DNA of 64,000 nt from assembly GCF_000316035.1 (NCBI RefSeq), contig NZ_ANHX01000055.1:62001-126000 (forward strand), given 5' to 3'. The notes below the pieces were generated by a model that saw nothing but the letters and a program-made list of their open reading frames with translations, was not told where the DNA came from and made no database searches. The translations under genes were made by a program, and so were the position numbers. Numbering within the stretch: the stretch's first letter is position 1; every line of letters begins with the position of its first letter. This DNA is from Paenibacillus sp. PAMC 26794. GTDB lineage: Bacteria; Bacillota; Bacilli; Paenibacillales; Paenibacillaceae. Shown here piece by piece: positions 35,109-43,985 of this stretch.

Positions 35109-35122
35109 TGTAAACGCTTTAC
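35109..35122 (-). promoter_or_regulatory. Partial cre-like site before the GH105 gene
   Basis: TGTAAACGCTTTAC lies 64 bases upstream of the GH105 start, between the divergent AraC and GH105 genes. The left half matches the cre core (TGTAAACG); the last two bases are swapped from CA, so it is a moderate match. It would allow CcpA repression of the rhamnogalacturonan genes. Confidence 0.45.
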
Positions 35123-35216
35123 TTATTCCATTGTACGCAGTAAAATAGTCTCCATCTAAGCATATTCATAACAAAACTGCGCAATTTCAATCATTTATAC
35201 ATAGGAGTCCTCGAAA

Positions 35217-36164
35217 ATGCCCAAACCGAAGAAACCGGTCATTGAATATCGTCACTATAGCCTGCCCATTGATTTCCCAGTCCTGCTACTCAGTGGAGAC
35301 CGCTGGAGAATATCCGATATCAAGAGTGAGCATCTTCATTTCCATAACCACATGGAGATTGGCATCTGTTATTCAGATGGAGGCATCATGGAGATTAAGG
35401 GGGAGTCTGTGCCTTTTCGGGCAGGTGACGTCACGTTCATTCCCCGTTATCTTCCGCATACCACATACAGTTCACCTAATAACGCCAGCCTGTGGGCTTA
35501 TATTTTCTTTTCACCGGAAGAACTCTTCCGCCATTCACTCAAAACATCCCAAACTCACATTGAACCGAATTTATGGGCCATTCAGGGAACCGATTGCATT
35601 CTGAATAAGGAACAGTATCCCAAAATCCACACACTCGCAACATCAGTGGTAGAAGAGATAAAGCAGCAGTCACCCTATTATCGGGAGAGCGCGTACGGCT
35701 TGTTGATGTCTCTATATATCGAACTGCTTCGCATTCATGCGAGCAGCGAACGCTTGTCATCTCAGGATCAGGAACGGGAACGAGACCTCCAAGGGGACTT
35801 GGTCATCTCACCCGTGCTGGAGTTTATCACCAAAAACTATATGATGCCTGTGACCATCGATTACCTCGCTGAACTGTGTCATCTGAGTACAACGCATTTT
35901 CGCCGCAAGTTCCATGAAATTATGGGAACCACACCACTTGATTTTCTGAATAGTACCCGGATTGAAGAGGCATGCAAACGATTAAAAAGCACCGAGGCCT
36001 CCATTCTATCCATCTCCGAGCAGGTCGGCTTCCGATCCATCTCCAGCTTTAACCGCTGCTTCGCCAAACTGATGGGAGAATCACCCAAAGCCTGGCGCAA
36101 AGGGGCTCATACAGAAGCACAGTCTGCAAAAGCGTCGATATTGGAATTCACGGGGTGGGTATGA
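35217..36164 (+). CDS. AraC-family regulator with cupin sensor domain
   Basis: 315 residues; ATG 35217 follows AGGAG. The N-terminal cupin (about 40-110) has HLHFHNHMEIGICYSDGG and FRAGDVTFIPRYLPHTT. The C-terminal double helix-turn-helix has VTIDYLAELCHLSTTHFRRK and ILSISEQVGFRSISSFNRCF. It is divergent from the GH105-GH112 operon across a 171-base gap and is its probable activator, responding to a sugar bound in the cupin. Confidence 0.93.
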   Translation: MPKPKKPVIEYRHYSLPIDFPVLLLSGDRWRISDIKSEHLHFHNHMEIGICYSDGGIMEIKGESVPFRAGDVTFIPRYLPHTTYSSPNNASLWAYIFFSPEELFRHSLKTSQTHIEPNLWAIQGTDCILNKEQYPKIHTLATSVVEEIKQQSPYYRESAYGLLMSLYIELLRIHASSERLSSQDQERERDLQGDLVISPVLEFITKNYMMPVTIDYLAELCHLSTTHFRRKFHEIMGTTPLDFLNSTRIEEACKRLKSTEASILSISEQVGFRSISSFNRCFAKLMGESPKAWRKGAHTEAQSAKASILEFTGWV

Positions 36165-36184
36165 AGGAATTTGTCGAAATGTGA

Positions 36185-36213
36185 TTGCACCCCCCAGAGA
36201 TATTCGCTACAAT
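36185..36213 (+). promoter_or_regulatory. Sigma-A promoter of the hybrid kinase operon
   Basis: TTGCAC (36185-36190), a 17-bp spacer and TACAAT (36208-36213) give a near-consensus promoter. The expected start is about 60 bases before the GTG at 36285. Confidence 0.65.
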
Positions 36214-36284
36214 GCCGATAGAATACAAGAGATTTTGTCCGAAGCTACCAAAGGATTGAACAATCTCTAAAGGAGCAGCATTTC

Positions 36285-39200
36285 GTGTTATTAAAAATTT
36301 CAGGCGTTGTCCTGACTGTTGTACTCGCTATTACCGTACTGCTGCTGTCAACGATCAGAGAACCACAATCTGCTGCGCTTCATGCCCGTCAGGGTGTTCT
36401 GGACCTCTCGGCCTGGGACCCAGAACAAGACGAGCGGATCAAACTGGACGGGGAGTGGGAATTTTACTGGGAGCGATTGCTTCCTGACGAATCTACAACT
36501 CCGAATCAGGCTGGTCCAACGAAAGCACCCGATACCTATGCAACCGTTCCCGGCTCCTGGAATCGACTTAAAGTGCATGGCGAACGACTGCCAACCCATG
36601 GCTTCGCCACGTATCGACTAGTGCTGCGTAATGCACCTGCCCGGGGAACGCTGGCGATCAAAAAAATGAACATCCGTTTTGCCAGCGAAATCTACATCAA
36701 TGGCAACAAGCTGCTGGAAGACGGGCATGCCGTGGCAAAATCTGCAGGTTACCGACCTGGCAACTCCCCCCAGATTGTTTTTTTTCCCTATCATGGCGGT
36801 GACATTGAGATTTTGATCCGGGTGGCTAATTACGATTACACGGACTCTGGCATTCCAGGTCCACTCTTTTTCGGCGAACAAGCAGCCATGCTGAAAAAAC
36901 ATCAATTTAACACAGCTATCGAATTTGGCACGCTTGCTGTACTGGGTACCATTTCGATCATATTCCTCATCAGTTACCTGGGGTCTGCACTCTACCGAAA
37001 CAGGGACGATTCCCTGCTGCTGATTGGTCTAATCTGTCTGTTATATGCACTCTATAACGGCATGATCAGCGAACGTGTGTTATCCATGGCGGGCACGGAA
37101 ATTTCCTTTAGCACGCTCTATAAATTAAAAGATTTCTGCTCTGTGGCATGTCTGGGTCTACTGACCTTTTACTTCTACCGATTCAAAACAGGCATCCTGT
37201 CCGGTATGCTCACGGCGGTGATCCTGATTATCTTTGGAGCTTACTTATGCATGGTCGCGCTCCTGCCTATCTCTGTCTACGGGCTTGCTGCGCCTTACGT
37301 CGTCGTTATGTACACGTTGATGCTGCTCTGGTTGCTGTATCAATGTGCAAAACAGTTCCTAACCAGTGAGAAGGGCGAACGGCTCTCTACTTTCTTGTGG
37401 TATGCGGCTCTCTTAAGCATCGTGCTGTATTGTCTGGACATTAATCTCTTCTCGATCTCGCTCAAGGAAAACATGAACATCGGGCAGGCTTCCATTGTCC
37501 TGTTCAGCATCCTGATGCTGTTTCTAGCGGTGCTTCGGTTCTTCGAGGCCTATCGTACGGTCCGCACCCTCAAAGATCAGTTGCTCTTGCTGGACAAGGT
37601 GAAGGACGACTTCCTGTCCAATACTTCGCATGAGCTCAAAACACCGCTGAACGCGATTGTTAACATCAGTGAAAGCCTGCTTAAAGGCGCAGAAGGTCCC
37701 CTTACCGATGAGCAAGCGCACAATCTGGCGATCGTGACGGGAAGTGGCAGACGATTAACCTATCTGGTCGATGAATTACTGGATTATTCGAAAATGAAAC
37801 ATGGCGACATCCCGCTCCACCGGTCTTCGACCGATCTGTACTCGTTTGTCGAATCGGTCATGCGTATGCACTCCTTCCTGCTTGGCGCGAAAAAGGTGGA
37901 GCTAATCAACCGCATCCCGGCGCATTTCCCGCCGATCTATGCAGACGGCAATCGACTGATTCAGATTTTGCATAATCTGATCGGCAATGCAGTTAAGTTC
38001 ACGGAACGTGGCACGGTAAGCATCAAAGCTGCGGTTGTGCAAAGCAAAGCGGAAATACGCATTGTGGACACCGGCCGTGGTATCGGTACGGACAAGCTGG
38101 AACATATCTTCCTGCCGTTCGAGCAGGAAGCAGATACGGGGCCAGTCGTTGCTGGAGGCACCGGTCTAGGACTGAGCATTACGCGCAAGCTGGTTGAGAT
38201 GCACGGCGGAACCATTTATGCGGAATCAGCACCCGGCATGGGTGCTACGTTCATCCTGACCTTTCCGCTGGCAGATGGCAAAGGTGAGAAACGTTCCAAC
38301 GTCATGCCGCTTACCATCGCTCCTACAGGTCCTGGTAATCAGCTACTCCGGTTCGAAGAACCAACGATTGTACAAGGGAATAAAGACGAATGGATCATCG
38401 TTGTGGATGACGACTCAGCTAATTTGCAGACAATAGTGAATCTCTTGAAGCTGGAAGGATACAGTTACGCAGTCACTTCACGCTCCCCTTCCGTACTGGA
38501 GCTGCTGGACAAGCTACCTGCCGTGCATCTCATCATTGCTGATATCATGATGCCCGACATGTCGGGTTACGAATTGCTGGAACGGATCAGGGAGCGCTTC
38601 TCTCCTTCCGAATTGCCTGTACTCATGCTGACGGCGAGTAATAAAGCTAATCAATTGAAGCTGGCCTTGGAGAAAGGCGCCAATGATTTCGTATCCAAGC
38701 CGTTCGAATCGGAGGAATTGCTGGCACGGATCGGCGGTTTGACCCGGATGAAAACGTCAGTTCAGGCCGCGCGAGATGCCGAGATATCCTTTTTGCGTTC
38801 ACAGATGAACCCGCACTTTCTGTATAACGCCCTGAATGCCATTGCCGAATTGTGTGTGGATGCGCCGAATCGGGCAGAACAATTGATTTTGCAATTATCG
38901 AGTTACTTACGGCGGAGTGTGCACTTTAAACATCTGGACTCAAAAACTAGCCTGATGAACGAACTGGAGATGATCGAGGCATACGTAGCGATTGAGCAAG
39001 CACGCTTTGGCTCAAGGTTGGAGGTCATTATCGATGTGGATGCCGACGTGAACCGGAACATGGACATTCCACCGCTCACGTTACAACCCCTGATTGAAAA
39101 CGCGATTCGGCACGGCCTCATGTCCAGCATTCGCGGTGGTCGCGTCATGTTGTCCATTCGTAATCTGAATGATACGGAAACACGTTTCACCATCGAGGAC

Positions 39201-39416
39201 AACGGAATCGGCATAACTAAGGAACGGATGGACGAAATTCGCCAATCCACGGACGGCAGTAACGGCGTTGGACTATGGAATATTTCCAGCCGGTTGAACC
39301 TGCTGTATGGCAGACACCTTCAGATGGAAAGTCTGGACGGCGAGGGAACGCGGATTACATTTGATCTTCCAAATCAACGTATAAGCACAGATGGGAATGG
39401 GGGTTTTGAAACATGA
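36285..39416 (+). CDS. 7TMR-DISM hybrid histidine kinase with two kinase modules
   Basis: 1043 residues from GTG 36285 (AAAGGAGCAGC upstream). Order: membrane anchor, extracellular jelly-roll-like DISM domain (about 40-200), seven helices (about 213-425), HisKA with His449 (NTSHELKTPLNAIV) and an ATPase domain (IVDTGRGIG, GGTGLGLSITRKL). A receiver follows (ADIMMPDMSG, Asp about 752; FVSKPFESEE). Last is a LytS-type module (SQMNPHFLYNALNAIAEL, His about 845) with its own ATPase domain (LIENAIRHGL, IEDNGIGI). Two kinase chemistries on one chain are unusual. It overlaps the next regulator gene as ATGA, so both should be co-translated. The signal is probably extracellular carbohydrate, by analogy only. 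Confidence 0.93.
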   Translation: MLLKISGVVLTVVLAITVLLLSTIREPQSAALHARQGVLDLSAWDPEQDERIKLDGEWEFYWERLLPDESTTPNQAGPTKAPDTYATVPGSWNRLKVHGERLPTHGFATYRLVLRNAPARGTLAIKKMNIRFASEIYINGNKLLEDGHAVAKSAGYRPGNSPQIVFFPYHGGDIEILIRVANYDYTDSGIPGPLFFGEQAAMLKKHQFNTAIEFGTLAVLGTISIIFLISYLGSALYRNRDDSLLLIGLICLLYALYNGMISERVLSMAGTEISFSTLYKLKDFCSVACLGLLTFYFYRFKTGILSGMLTAVILIIFGAYLCMVALLPISVYGLAAPYVVVMYTLMLLWLLYQCAKQFLTSEKGERLSTFLWYAALLSIVLYCLDINLFSISLKENMNIGQASIVLFSILMLFLAVLRFFEAYRTVRTLKDQLLLLDKVKDDFLSNTSHELKTPLNAIVNISESLLKGAEGPLTDEQAHNLAIVTGSGRRLTYLVDELLDYSKMKHGDIPLHRSSTDLYSFVESVMRMHSFLLGAKKVELINRIPAHFPPIYADGNRLIQILHNLIGNAVKFTERGTVSIKAAVVQSKAEIRIVDTGRGIGTDKLEHIFLPFEQEADTGPVVAGGTGLGLSITRKLVEMHGGTIYAESAPGMGATFILTFPLADGKGEKRSNVMPLTIAPTGPGNQLLRFEEPTIVQGNKDEWIIVVDDDSANLQTIVNLLKLEGYSYAVTSRSPSVLELLDKLPAVHLIIADIMMPDMSGYELLERIRERFSPSELPVLMLTASNKANQLKLALEKGANDFVSKPFESEELLARIGGLTRMKTSVQAARDAEISFLRSQMNPHFLYNALNAIAELCVDAPNRAEQLILQLSSYLRRSVHFKHLDSKTSLMNELEMIEAYVAIEQARFGSRLEVIIDVDADVNRNMDIPPLTLQPLIENAIRHGLMSSIRGGRVMLSIRNLNDTETRFTIEDNGIGITKERMDEIRQSTDGSNGVGLWNISSRLNLLYGRHLQMESLDGEGTRITFDLPNQRISTDGNGGFET

Positions 39417-40531
39417 TGAAAGTCATCATCGTAGATGATGAGGATTTGTCGCTCAAGCGACTGAATCGCATTTTGACAGAAAGCGGAGAAGTTGAGGTAT
39501 GTCGTGCGTTTCATGACCCGGAGGAAGCCTGTGAATATGCGGCAGAGAATAGCTTCGATGCGGCATTTCTGGACATTACGATGCCTCGCATCTCGGGTAT
39601 GCAACTCATTGGTGAATTGCGTAAACATCACCCTTCGCTCCCCATTGTGCTGGTGACCGGATATGAGGAATATGCGGTGCAGGCTTTCGACAAAGAGGTG
39701 ATCGATTACGTCATCAAGCCAGTCACGGCTGAGCGCCTGAACCGCAGCATCAAGCGATTGCAGGAAAAGCTTCACAAGTCCGTGACAACACCTGAACTAG
39801 CGGTACCTGGACCCAAACTGAACGTTCGTCTGTTCGGTGAATTCACTGTGTTTGGCGGTGCCGGAGCAGACAGTCCCATCAAGCTTAGAACGCCCAAGAC
39901 GGAAGAATTGCTGGCATTCTTGCTGTATGCCAAATCAACCACACGCGATGCCTTGGCCGATACGTTGTGGAAGGACCTCAGTCCGCAGAAAGCCTGGACC
40001 AACATCAATTCCACACTGTACTACGTGCGACGTGCCATCGGTGATAACAGTGACGTGCCGATCATTCTTAAGGACAGAAACGGTATCCGTATCGACCGGG
40101 AAGCGATTAACTGTGATCTGTACGAGTTCGAGGCTTTGTTCCGGCAGATGCGTCAGGCATCGGCACATCGCCCCGAGCTCTTCGAGCGGATGGATACGTT
40201 GTATACGGGTGAACTTCTGAAAGGAAGGCATTATGAGTGGGCTTTCGCGTGGTCCAGACAGCTGGAGCTAGATTTCATCATGACGATGGAAACTGCGGCC
40301 CACTATCATGCGAAGGCAGGGGAGCCGTTACGGTCGCTGTATTATTTTGAACGTATCCTCCAGATTGATTCGATTCGGGAAGATATTCATCGCGAGATCA
40401 TCCTGTTGTATCTGTCGCTTGGACGAAGAACTGAAGCGCAGCGACAGTATCTGGTGCTGGAGGAATTGCTCAAAGAGGAGCTTGGCTCCAGTCCGGCAGC
40501 AGATATCAAACAACTGTTGCGACAATCATGA
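39413..40531 (+). CDS. Response regulator with SARP-like winged helix and BTAD domain
   Basis: 372 residues. Receiver: VDDEDLS, Asp about 54 (AAFLDITMPRISG) and YVIKPVTAERL. A winged-helix domain (about 133-220; LNVRLFGEFTVFGGAG, LRTPKTEELLAFLLYAKS) follows, then an alpha-helical bacterial transcriptional-activation domain (about 230-370; GELLKGRHYEWAFAWSRQLE, HREIILLYLSLGRRTEAQRQ). This resembles the SARP architecture with a receiver in front. The start overlaps the kinase stop. Its targets are unknown; the gene after it is convergent. Confidence 0.9.
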   Translation: MMKVIIVDDEDLSLKRLNRILTESGEVEVCRAFHDPEEACEYAAENSFDAAFLDITMPRISGMQLIGELRKHHPSLPIVLVTGYEEYAVQAFDKEVIDYVIKPVTAERLNRSIKRLQEKLHKSVTTPELAVPGPKLNVRLFGEFTVFGGAGADSPIKLRTPKTEELLAFLLYAKSTTRDALADTLWKDLSPQKAWTNINSTLYYVRRAIGDNSDVPIILKDRNGIRIDREAINCDLYEFEALFRQMRQASAHRPELFERMDTLYTGELLKGRHYEWAFAWSRQLELDFIMTMETAAHYHAKAGEPLRSLYYFERILQIDSIREDIHREIILLYLSLGRRTEAQRQYLVLEELLKEELGSSPAADIKQLLRQS

Positions 40532-40538
40532 AACAGCA

Positions 40539-40642
40539 AAAAAGCCCATGCCTTGGCGATAATGAACTGCTCCCATCGTAGTCTTCTACGGTCTACTATG
40601 ACAGGGAGCAGTTCAGTGTTGCTTTAGGCTTGGGCTTTTTTT
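40539..40642. terminator. Large nested bidirectional terminator
   Basis: The outer arms AAAAAAGCCCATGCCTTGGC and GCTTTAGGCTTGGGCTTTTT pair with few mismatches and carry A- and T-runs. Inside them TGAACTGCTCCC (40563-40574) pairs perfectly with GGGAGCAGTTCA (40604-40615), and inside that CGTAG pairs with CTACG (40577-40590). It lies between convergent genes ending at 40531 and 40703. The depth of nesting is more than a terminator needs. Confidence 0.75.
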
Positions 40643-40702
40643 CAACATAGATGGACGTTCGTTCTGGACGGATGATTTTACATCATCATTGTCTAGAATC
40701 AA

Positions 40703-41884
40703 TTACTCATTTATAAGTTTTTCTGTATTAAGCGTAAACCCTTCAATCACGACATCTTCGTCCACTTCAATCATGATGCAACGTCTGCCTTGATAATTCA
40801 CCTGCTTCACATATCTCAGGTCTTGCGGGCTAACCGAAATCGTAGCAACCTTGGTTTCAATCTTAATGGACTTGGACGTAAACTTCGGCATAACACTAGT
40901 TGCCTTCATCTCATAGTTCTTGTTGTCTACGATCGTTTCGAAGGCACGTTCTACTTTCTCCGTTGTCAGATCCTCTATACCGCTTGCGGTCAGTACACGT
41001 TCCAGATCTTTATAATCCAGCTTCGGAGGTTCTTCCTCATGGGACTCTTCGTTAATCTCAATGACTCGGTTGATCTCCTCATATACATGTGCAATGGTGG
41101 CTGAATCGAGTTGTTCCCCGACCACTTCCTTAACGATATCTTCGAAGATCGCCCGTTCTTCCAGTGCGGTTACGGATCTTTCTCCATTCAGTACATTTTC
41201 AACAAAATGCGGATCCGGGAAATTGGATTTCCCTGTACAATATAGAACACGATTCACATCGGAGTAGTTGTCCGTTACGCTAGGGTACAGGAATCCTTGC
41301 TCTGGCGTGCTTAATTTGATAATCGGATCTACAATGATGTTGTATTTGAATTCTCTCTCCACGTAATCAAACAAGAGTGTCTTCCGCTGTTTCTCCGTAG
41401 AATTCACGCTGCACAGAATGAACGGATGGGCGAACACCTCATTCTTCTCACTCTCTTCCGTAGCTTCGTTTCTAGCCTTGGTCGGCAGATAATACTGTCC
41501 ACGCACAAACGTAGCTACCATATCCCGCTCAAACTTCGCATCCACCAACATTCGATCCACGAGCAGTAACATCAGATCCTGCCATTCATCCGGATCACCT
41601 GTTACCAGCGCCTGGTGAAGCAATACCTGTGCCGGGTCCTCCGCCGCTTCTTGGAACTTCAATTCAAACAACTTCTGATCCAAATCACCTGTCAGCAATT
41701 TTTTAAAATTGCCCATGTACAGCTCCTGTTTCTCTCTATCCACCAGTTCGAACGGGTGACGCTCCCAGTGATAGACCTCATTGGTTTCCTTCGTAATATA
41801 CACATTGAGAATATCGTAAATATTCAGTAGATCGTGATCGAGTTTAAACTGCTTGCGTATATGCGCGACTTCTTTTTTATTCAT
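40703..41884 (-). CDS. DUF4317-family protein of unknown function
   Basis: 393 residues, starting MNKKEVAHIRKQFKLDHDLL, the typical opening of the DUF4317 family of Bacillota, followed by YDILNVYITKETNEVYHWER. No membrane segment, signal peptide or catalytic motif is obvious; the second half is acidic (EINEESHEEEPPKLDYKDLE). Homologues are widespread but uncharacterised. It is a lone gene between two terminators. The 260-base region before it holds an inverted-repeat element. Confidence 0.8.
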   Translation of the reverse strand: MNKKEVAHIRKQFKLDHDLLNIYDILNVYITKETNEVYHWERHPFELVDREKQELYMGNFKKLLTGDLDQKLFELKFQEAAEDPAQVLLHQALVTGDPDEWQDLMLLLVDRMLVDAKFERDMVATFVRGQYYLPTKARNEATEESEKNEVFAHPFILCSVNSTEKQRKTLLFDYVEREFKYNIIVDPIIKLSTPEQGFLYPSVTDNYSDVNRVLYCTGKSNFPDPHFVENVLNGERSVTALEERAIFEDIVKEVVGEQLDSATIAHVYEEINRVIEINEESHEEEPPKLDYKDLERVLTASGIEDLTTEKVERAFETIVDNKNYEMKATSVMPKFTSKSIKIETKVATISVSPQDLRYVKQVNYQGRRCIMIEVDEDVVIEGFTLNTEKLINE

Positions 41885-41949
41885 GATTCGTTAGACAACT
41901 CCTCAAGTAAATTGGCTTTACAAGTATAAACTATATAAAAAACCTTCGC

Positions 41950-42042
41950 TATATAAGTTCAACTAAAGAATATTTCCACTGGTACTCCGGTGACAGAACA
42001 ACCTTCCGATGCAGCTTGTAAATGTTTAATTGAACTTATATA
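41950..42042. repeat. 93-bp element with 18-bp terminal inverted repeats (MITE-like)
   Basis: TATATAAGTTCAACTAAA at the left end and TTTAATTGAACTTATATA at the right end are inverted repeats with one mismatch, enclosing 57 bases with no reading frame. The stem is AT-rich, without a flanking T-run suited to termination of either neighbour, which already has its own terminator at 42079-42124. Size and ends suit a miniature inverted-repeat element, but no clear target-site duplication is seen. It could also be an operator for the DUF4317 gene promoter. Confidence 0.4.
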
Positions 42043-42078
42043 AAAGGATCTTTATCGTTATATGTCATCTGCAGTAAT

Positions 42079-42124
42079 AAAAAAAGAAAGACGCAACAGG
42101 AATGACTCCCGTGCGCCTTTTTTC
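42079..42124 (-). terminator. Terminator of the lpd/efflux operon
   Basis: On the minus strand AAAGGCGCA pairs with TGCGTCTTT (one mismatch) and is followed by CTTTTTTTATT. It lies just past the ABC-2 permease stop at 42148. Confidence 0.7.
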
Positions 42125-42147
42125 GTTGTTTAACGATTCTTAAATAA

Positions 42148-43320
42148 TTAACTACTGCTCGGCAATATATCCGTATTCAACAGGGGTGCTCTGCTGGAAG
42201 AAACTTTCCTTGTTTCCCGCAGAAACAGTAATCCCATAAACAAGGACACTCCGCCAATAATAATCAGCAATGCCCCCAACTCCTGACTGTAGGCTGTCAG
42301 CGCACCGTCCCGAAACGCCATTCCACGAATCAGGCGGTTAAGCCAGTTCATGGGTAGTGCCCATGCGAACATTTGGAACGGTTCTGGGAACGCCAGTGGC
42401 GTTAGTTGAATTCCCGTAGCCAGAAAGGAGGGATACAATACAAAACTGGTTCGTAGGCTTACTTTCGACATATCTTTGGCAGTGTATCCAATCAGCATAC
42501 CCATGAGTGACAAGGCAAAAGCATAAACAACTAACGGAATGATAAAAAGATAAGCCTCTGCTTCAAACCGCATTCCCCCCACCTGCTTTAATAATCCATA
42601 GGATAGAAGCAGCGAAAGTGAACTCAACACAGCGTAAGGTACACTCCGAACCCATAGTTGAAAAGGTGACTTTCCGTTGGCAAACAGTTTCCCTTCCTGA
42701 CGAAGCCGAGGTACAATCGATCCCGCTGCGCTTGTCGTAATCATTAATACTACGATATTCACAAATCCAAGCACCATAAAACCAACATAACTGGAGGTTG
42801 GATTAAACAGCATCCGCTGCTGAAGGGATAACGGTGACACGATTCCTTTAGCTGTTTCGGTAGCCATCCCTTTTTGGATCAGACGTGTCATGGAAAGGGT
42901 CATATTTTCCGTCTGGATGATCTCCTGAATCGCAGTGCGAATACCGGTCAGCCCCGAGGGCATCGTGTTATCCATCATTATACCGATATTCGTCGATTTC
43001 CCTTCTTGTTGACGCAATCCCAACTGATTGGGAAGCATAATGACCGCTACAGCCTGCTCGTTGGCAAGCAATGTTTCAGGACTCATTCGGCTTGCATATA
43101 CGCTTTTGACGCTCATGTATTGAGACGCATTTATTTTGGAGATCAATTGCCGTGAATATTCGCTATGATCCTCATCAATGACCACAACTGGTGATTTACT
43201 GAGTTGATTCTGCGAGAACATTAAGCCGAAAAATAAGGCTGCAATCATTGGCCCAATAAAAATTAGCCGTATATACTTACTGCCTACAACGTACTTCCAC
43301 TCGTCAATCAGTGATTTCAT
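42148..43320 (-). CDS. ABC-2-type membrane permease (efflux)
   Basis: 390 residues from ATG 43320 (AGAGGTG upstream); it overlaps the adaptor gene by 17 bases. One N-terminal helix (about 19-36), an extracellular domain of about 130 residues (VVVIDEDHSEYSRQLISKIN) and five C-terminal helices form the usual YhgE/ABC-2 membrane layout. The C-terminal part has VNIVVLMITTSAAGSIVPRL and LYPSFLATGIQLTPLAFPEP. It probably exports a hydrophobic compound. No ABC ATPase gene lies in this operon, so it must borrow one or work differently. Confidence 0.87.
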   Translation of the reverse strand: MKSLIDEWKYVVGSKYIRLIFIGPMIAALFFGLMFSQNQLSKSPVVVIDEDHSEYSRQLISKINASQYMSVKSVYASRMSPETLLANEQAVAVIMLPNQLGLRQQEGKSTNIGIMMDNTMPSGLTGIRTAIQEIIQTENMTLSMTRLIQKGMATETAKGIVSPLSLQQRMLFNPTSSYVGFMVLGFVNIVVLMITTSAAGSIVPRLRQEGKLFANGKSPFQLWVRSVPYAVLSSLSLLLSYGLLKQVGGMRFEAEAYLFIIPLVVYAFALSLMGMLIGYTAKDMSKVSLRTSFVLYPSFLATGIQLTPLAFPEPFQMFAWALPMNWLNRLIRGMAFRDGALTAYSQELGALLIIIGGVSLFMGLLFLRETRKVSSSRAPLLNTDILPSSS

Positions 43321-43936
43321 CAAGTTTCACCTCTGCCGTCATCCCCGGAAGCAATTCAGAATTCGAATCCATCGATATTCGGACCAAAAACATACTCAAA
43401 TCGGCTTGACCTTTTTCCCGAGACATCCGTAAGGTTGCGAACTGAGGAGCAGTTGAAATGGAAGTGACGCTCCCCTTCACCTGCGTTGGCTGATCCAAAT
43501 ACGGAAAATGAACATCAATGCTTTGATTCACTGCAAGCTGTTGAATTTCACTTTCCTGTATGTAAAGGTCGGTGTAATACGTATTCTTTTGCACAACTGC
43601 TAGCGGAACTCCTGCTTGGACTTGATCCCCCTGCTTTACAGCAACTCGGTCAACCAACCCGTCATACGGTGCGAGTACATCCACATCTCCCTCCCCCGCT
43701 GATTTCACTTTGAAAAGAACCTCTCCCTCTTTCACAGAGTCCCCCGTAGATGCACCCACCTCTGCAATCGTCCCGGGACTATTCTGATAATATAAAGTCG
43801 TTTGCTCTGCCTCAAGTATGCCTTGTTTCTGGCTCTCGGCCTGACTTACAGCATCCTTCCCTTTAACCGCAAGAAGTGAACCTCCAATAATAAACACCAT
43901 CGCAATTCCGATATACAAACCTGCTTTTATCTTCAT
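43304..43936 (-). CDS. Small HlyD-type efflux adaptor
   Basis: 210 residues from ATG 43936 (GGGAGAGATATAAGA upstream). One N-terminal anchor helix (YIGIAMVFIIGGSLLAV) is followed directly by lipoyl-like halves (GTIAEVGASTGDSVKEGEVL and VLAPYDGLVDRVAVKQGDQV) and a beta-barrel. There is almost no coiled-coil hairpin, which makes it shorter than usual (typical 300-400). It should couple with the permease encoded by the overlapping downstream gene. It is controlled with the lpd-like gene by the TetR operators. Confidence 0.87.
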   Translation of the reverse strand: MKIKAGLYIGIAMVFIIGGSLLAVKGKDAVSQAESQKQGILEAEQTTLYYQNSPGTIAEVGASTGDSVKEGEVLFKVKSAGEGDVDVLAPYDGLVDRVAVKQGDQVQAGVPLAVVQKNTYYTDLYIQESEIQQLAVNQSIDVHFPYLDQPTQVKGSVTSISTAPQFATLRMSREKGQADLSMFLVRISMDSNSELLPGMTAEVKLDEITD

Positions 43937-43985
43937 TCTTATATCTCTCCCATTCCCAATCCTCGTGTATGGTTAAATTTGCTGA

